Shown here in pieces: positions 5,500-6,480 of a DNA stretch of 6,480 nucleotides. The DNA is taken from assembly GCA_028275005.1 (NCBI GenBank), contig JAQCNN010000209.1, positions 1 to 6,480 on the forward strand, read 5' to 3'. The position numbers were made by a program, and so were the translations under genes. Under the pieces are notes generated by a model. The model saw only the letters and a list, made by a program, of their open reading frames with translations, did not search any database and was not told the origin of the DNA. Each line of letters starts with the position of its first letter. The first letter of the stretch is position 1. This DNA is from Salinirussus sp. GTDB taxonomy: Archaea > Halobacteriota > Halobacteria > Halobacteriales > Haloarculaceae.

Positions 5500-6480
5500 A
5501 GCATCACCAGTTCCTCGCGGATCTCCTCCGGCGGAAGCCCTGCCTCGCGGCCGCGGGCAACCGCACGGATGTTGTCGACCTCGCGTTCCTTTGCAAGGAT
5601 GTACGCGAGCACCGGACAGACCGACAGCGGGTAGCGGCTCGACAGCTGTTCGGAGTACTCGAGCAGTGCCCTGTCGAGGGCGTACTCGAACTCGATGACG
5701 CTGTCGGCCTCCTCGAGGGCGTCGAGGGCCTCCTGGAGGTCGTCCCCGTAGCTGCTCTCGCGGACGAACGTGACGAGCTGTTGGGTGTTTTCGGCCACCT
5801 GGCGGACCTCGGTGGCGTCGAACAGCCGTCCGCCCTCGATGTAGTACTCCGTCGGGTCGATCCCGGCGCCGCTGCGGGCGATCCTGAGGACGTTCATCAG
5901 GTTCCGGAAGTCGATCTCCGCCCGCAGGAACTCGATGTAGAGCCCGACCGGGGAGTCCCCTTCGGCTGCGTCGGGTAGCCCCGACAGCAGCGTCTCGTAG
6001 AAGGCCCGGTCGACGGCGTTTTCCAGTGGCACCAACAGCCCGGTCTCGTCGTAGTCGGTGAGGGCGGCGGCCAGCCCCTCGCCGAAGACCGTCCGGTCGA
6101 GGGTCTCGATGGCCTCCTCGACGGACTCGGCGGCGAGCAGCCGCTTGAGGTCGTCGTCGGAGAGTTCCCCCGCCCGGATGAGGTCGTCCTCGACCTCCTC
6201 GGCGCCGGCCCCGGAGTAGAGCCCGCGCAACACCGTCTTGATGTTCCAGGCGTCGAACTTCCGGAGATACCTGGCGACGTAGTCGTACAGCGCCCCCTCG
6301 GACCAGCGCAGCAGGTCCTCGAAGTGTTTTGCGAGGTTCCGGTTGAGCGCGTACTCGATGAGGTCGACCCCCGTGTAGCGCGACCCGAGGGCATTCATCT
6401 CCGCCTCGTACTCGCTGTCCTCCATGAACCGGGCGACCTCGCCGGTTCCCATCCGCACCAGCTTCCGGTAGTCGTCGTCG
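5496..6480 (-). CDS. atpC: A-type ATP synthase subunit C, partial (5' end outside window)
   Basis: 327 codons are visible. The protein is the funnel-shaped soluble subunit that links the central stalk to the membrane K-ring (equivalent to V-ATPase subunit d). It is almost entirely helical and acidic. Recognisable stretches are YRKLVRMGTGEVARFMEDSE near the visible N-terminus, DLIEYALNRNLAKHFEDLLR, FDAWNIKTVLRG, EIDFRNLMNVLRIAR and the C-terminal YILAKEREVDNIRAVARG. The repeated F/N-I/L-x-x-(L/V)-L-R helices reflect the three-fold internal pseudo-symmetry of the family. The frame stays open to the right edge. A GTG at 6458 is not the real start, because the conserved residues continue upstream of it (DDDYRKLV). 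By the family's usual length of about 350 aa, roughly 20-30 N-terminal residues are missing. Confidence 0.96.
   Translation of the reverse strand, partial: DDDYRKLVRMGTGEVARFMEDSEYEAEMNALGSRYTGVDLIEYALNRNLAKHFEDLLRWSEGALYDYVARYLRKFDAWNIKTVLRGLYSGAGAEEVEDDLIRAGELSDDDLKRLLAAESVEEAIETLDRTVFGEGLAAALTDYDETGLLVPLENAVDRAFYETLLSGLPDAAEGDSPVGLYIEFLRAEIDFRNLMNVLRIARSGAGIDPTEYYIEGGRLFDATEVRQVAENTQQLVTFVRESSYGDDLQEALDALEEADSVIEFEYALDRALLEYSEQLSSRYPLSVCPVLAYILAKEREVDNIRAVARGREAGLPPEEIREELVML

Noticed and set aside
3839..5698. Open frame of about 619 codons on the + strand, opposite atpA, atpF and the end of atpC
   Set aside because: Long antisense frames are routine opposite haloarchaeal genes because strong G/C bias at third positions removes stop codons. 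The translation is rich in Arg/Gly/Val/Leu, resembles no family and ends in low-complexity Ser/Pro-rich text.

Overview
The window is high-GC DNA from a halophilic archaeon (class Halobacteria). The predicted proteins are strongly acidic, the energy enzyme is an A-type (archaeal) ATP synthase, and there is a retinal-based proton pump with retinal-synthesis genes. The opsin resembles the cruxrhodopsin branch of bacteriorhodopsins, which suggests, without proving it, a member of the Haloarculaceae. All seven genes lie on the minus strand, so transcription runs from high to low coordinates.

Right part (6480 to 1989): four tightly packed A-type ATP synthase genes in the order atpC (5' end cut by the window), atpF, atpA, atpB. 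Junctions are a 4-base ATGA overlap (atpC/atpF) and two 2-base gaps, so this is the distal part of a larger atp operon whose earlier genes should lie beyond position 6480. AtpA has an intact P-loop and catalytic Glu; AtpB has the expected degenerate nucleotide site.

Middle (1988 to 1796): a 193-base intergenic region holding a terminator-like stem plus U-tract behind atpB, short direct repeats, two near or exact palindromes, a perfect 12-bp palindrome, and a TATA-like box about 30 bases before the opsin start.

Left part (1795 to 1): a three-gene phototrophy cassette. bop encodes a light-driven proton pump with every key bacteriorhodopsin residue present. crtY encodes a fused-type lycopene beta-cyclase (lycopene to beta-carotene). 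brp, cut by the window, encodes a Brp/Blh-family beta-carotene cleavage enzyme (beta-carotene to retinal). crtY and brp overlap. bop and crtY are separated by 54 bases that contain a T7 tract usable both as a terminator and as a TATA box.

Taken together, one 6.5-kb stretch encodes a proton pump, the last two enzymes for its chromophore, and much of the catalytic and stalk part of the ATP synthase that would use the resulting proton gradient. The individual families are known. The notable points are the arrangement, the absence of atpD from the position right after atpB, the enlarged D-E loop of the opsin, and the compact regulatory DNA in front of bop and crtY.
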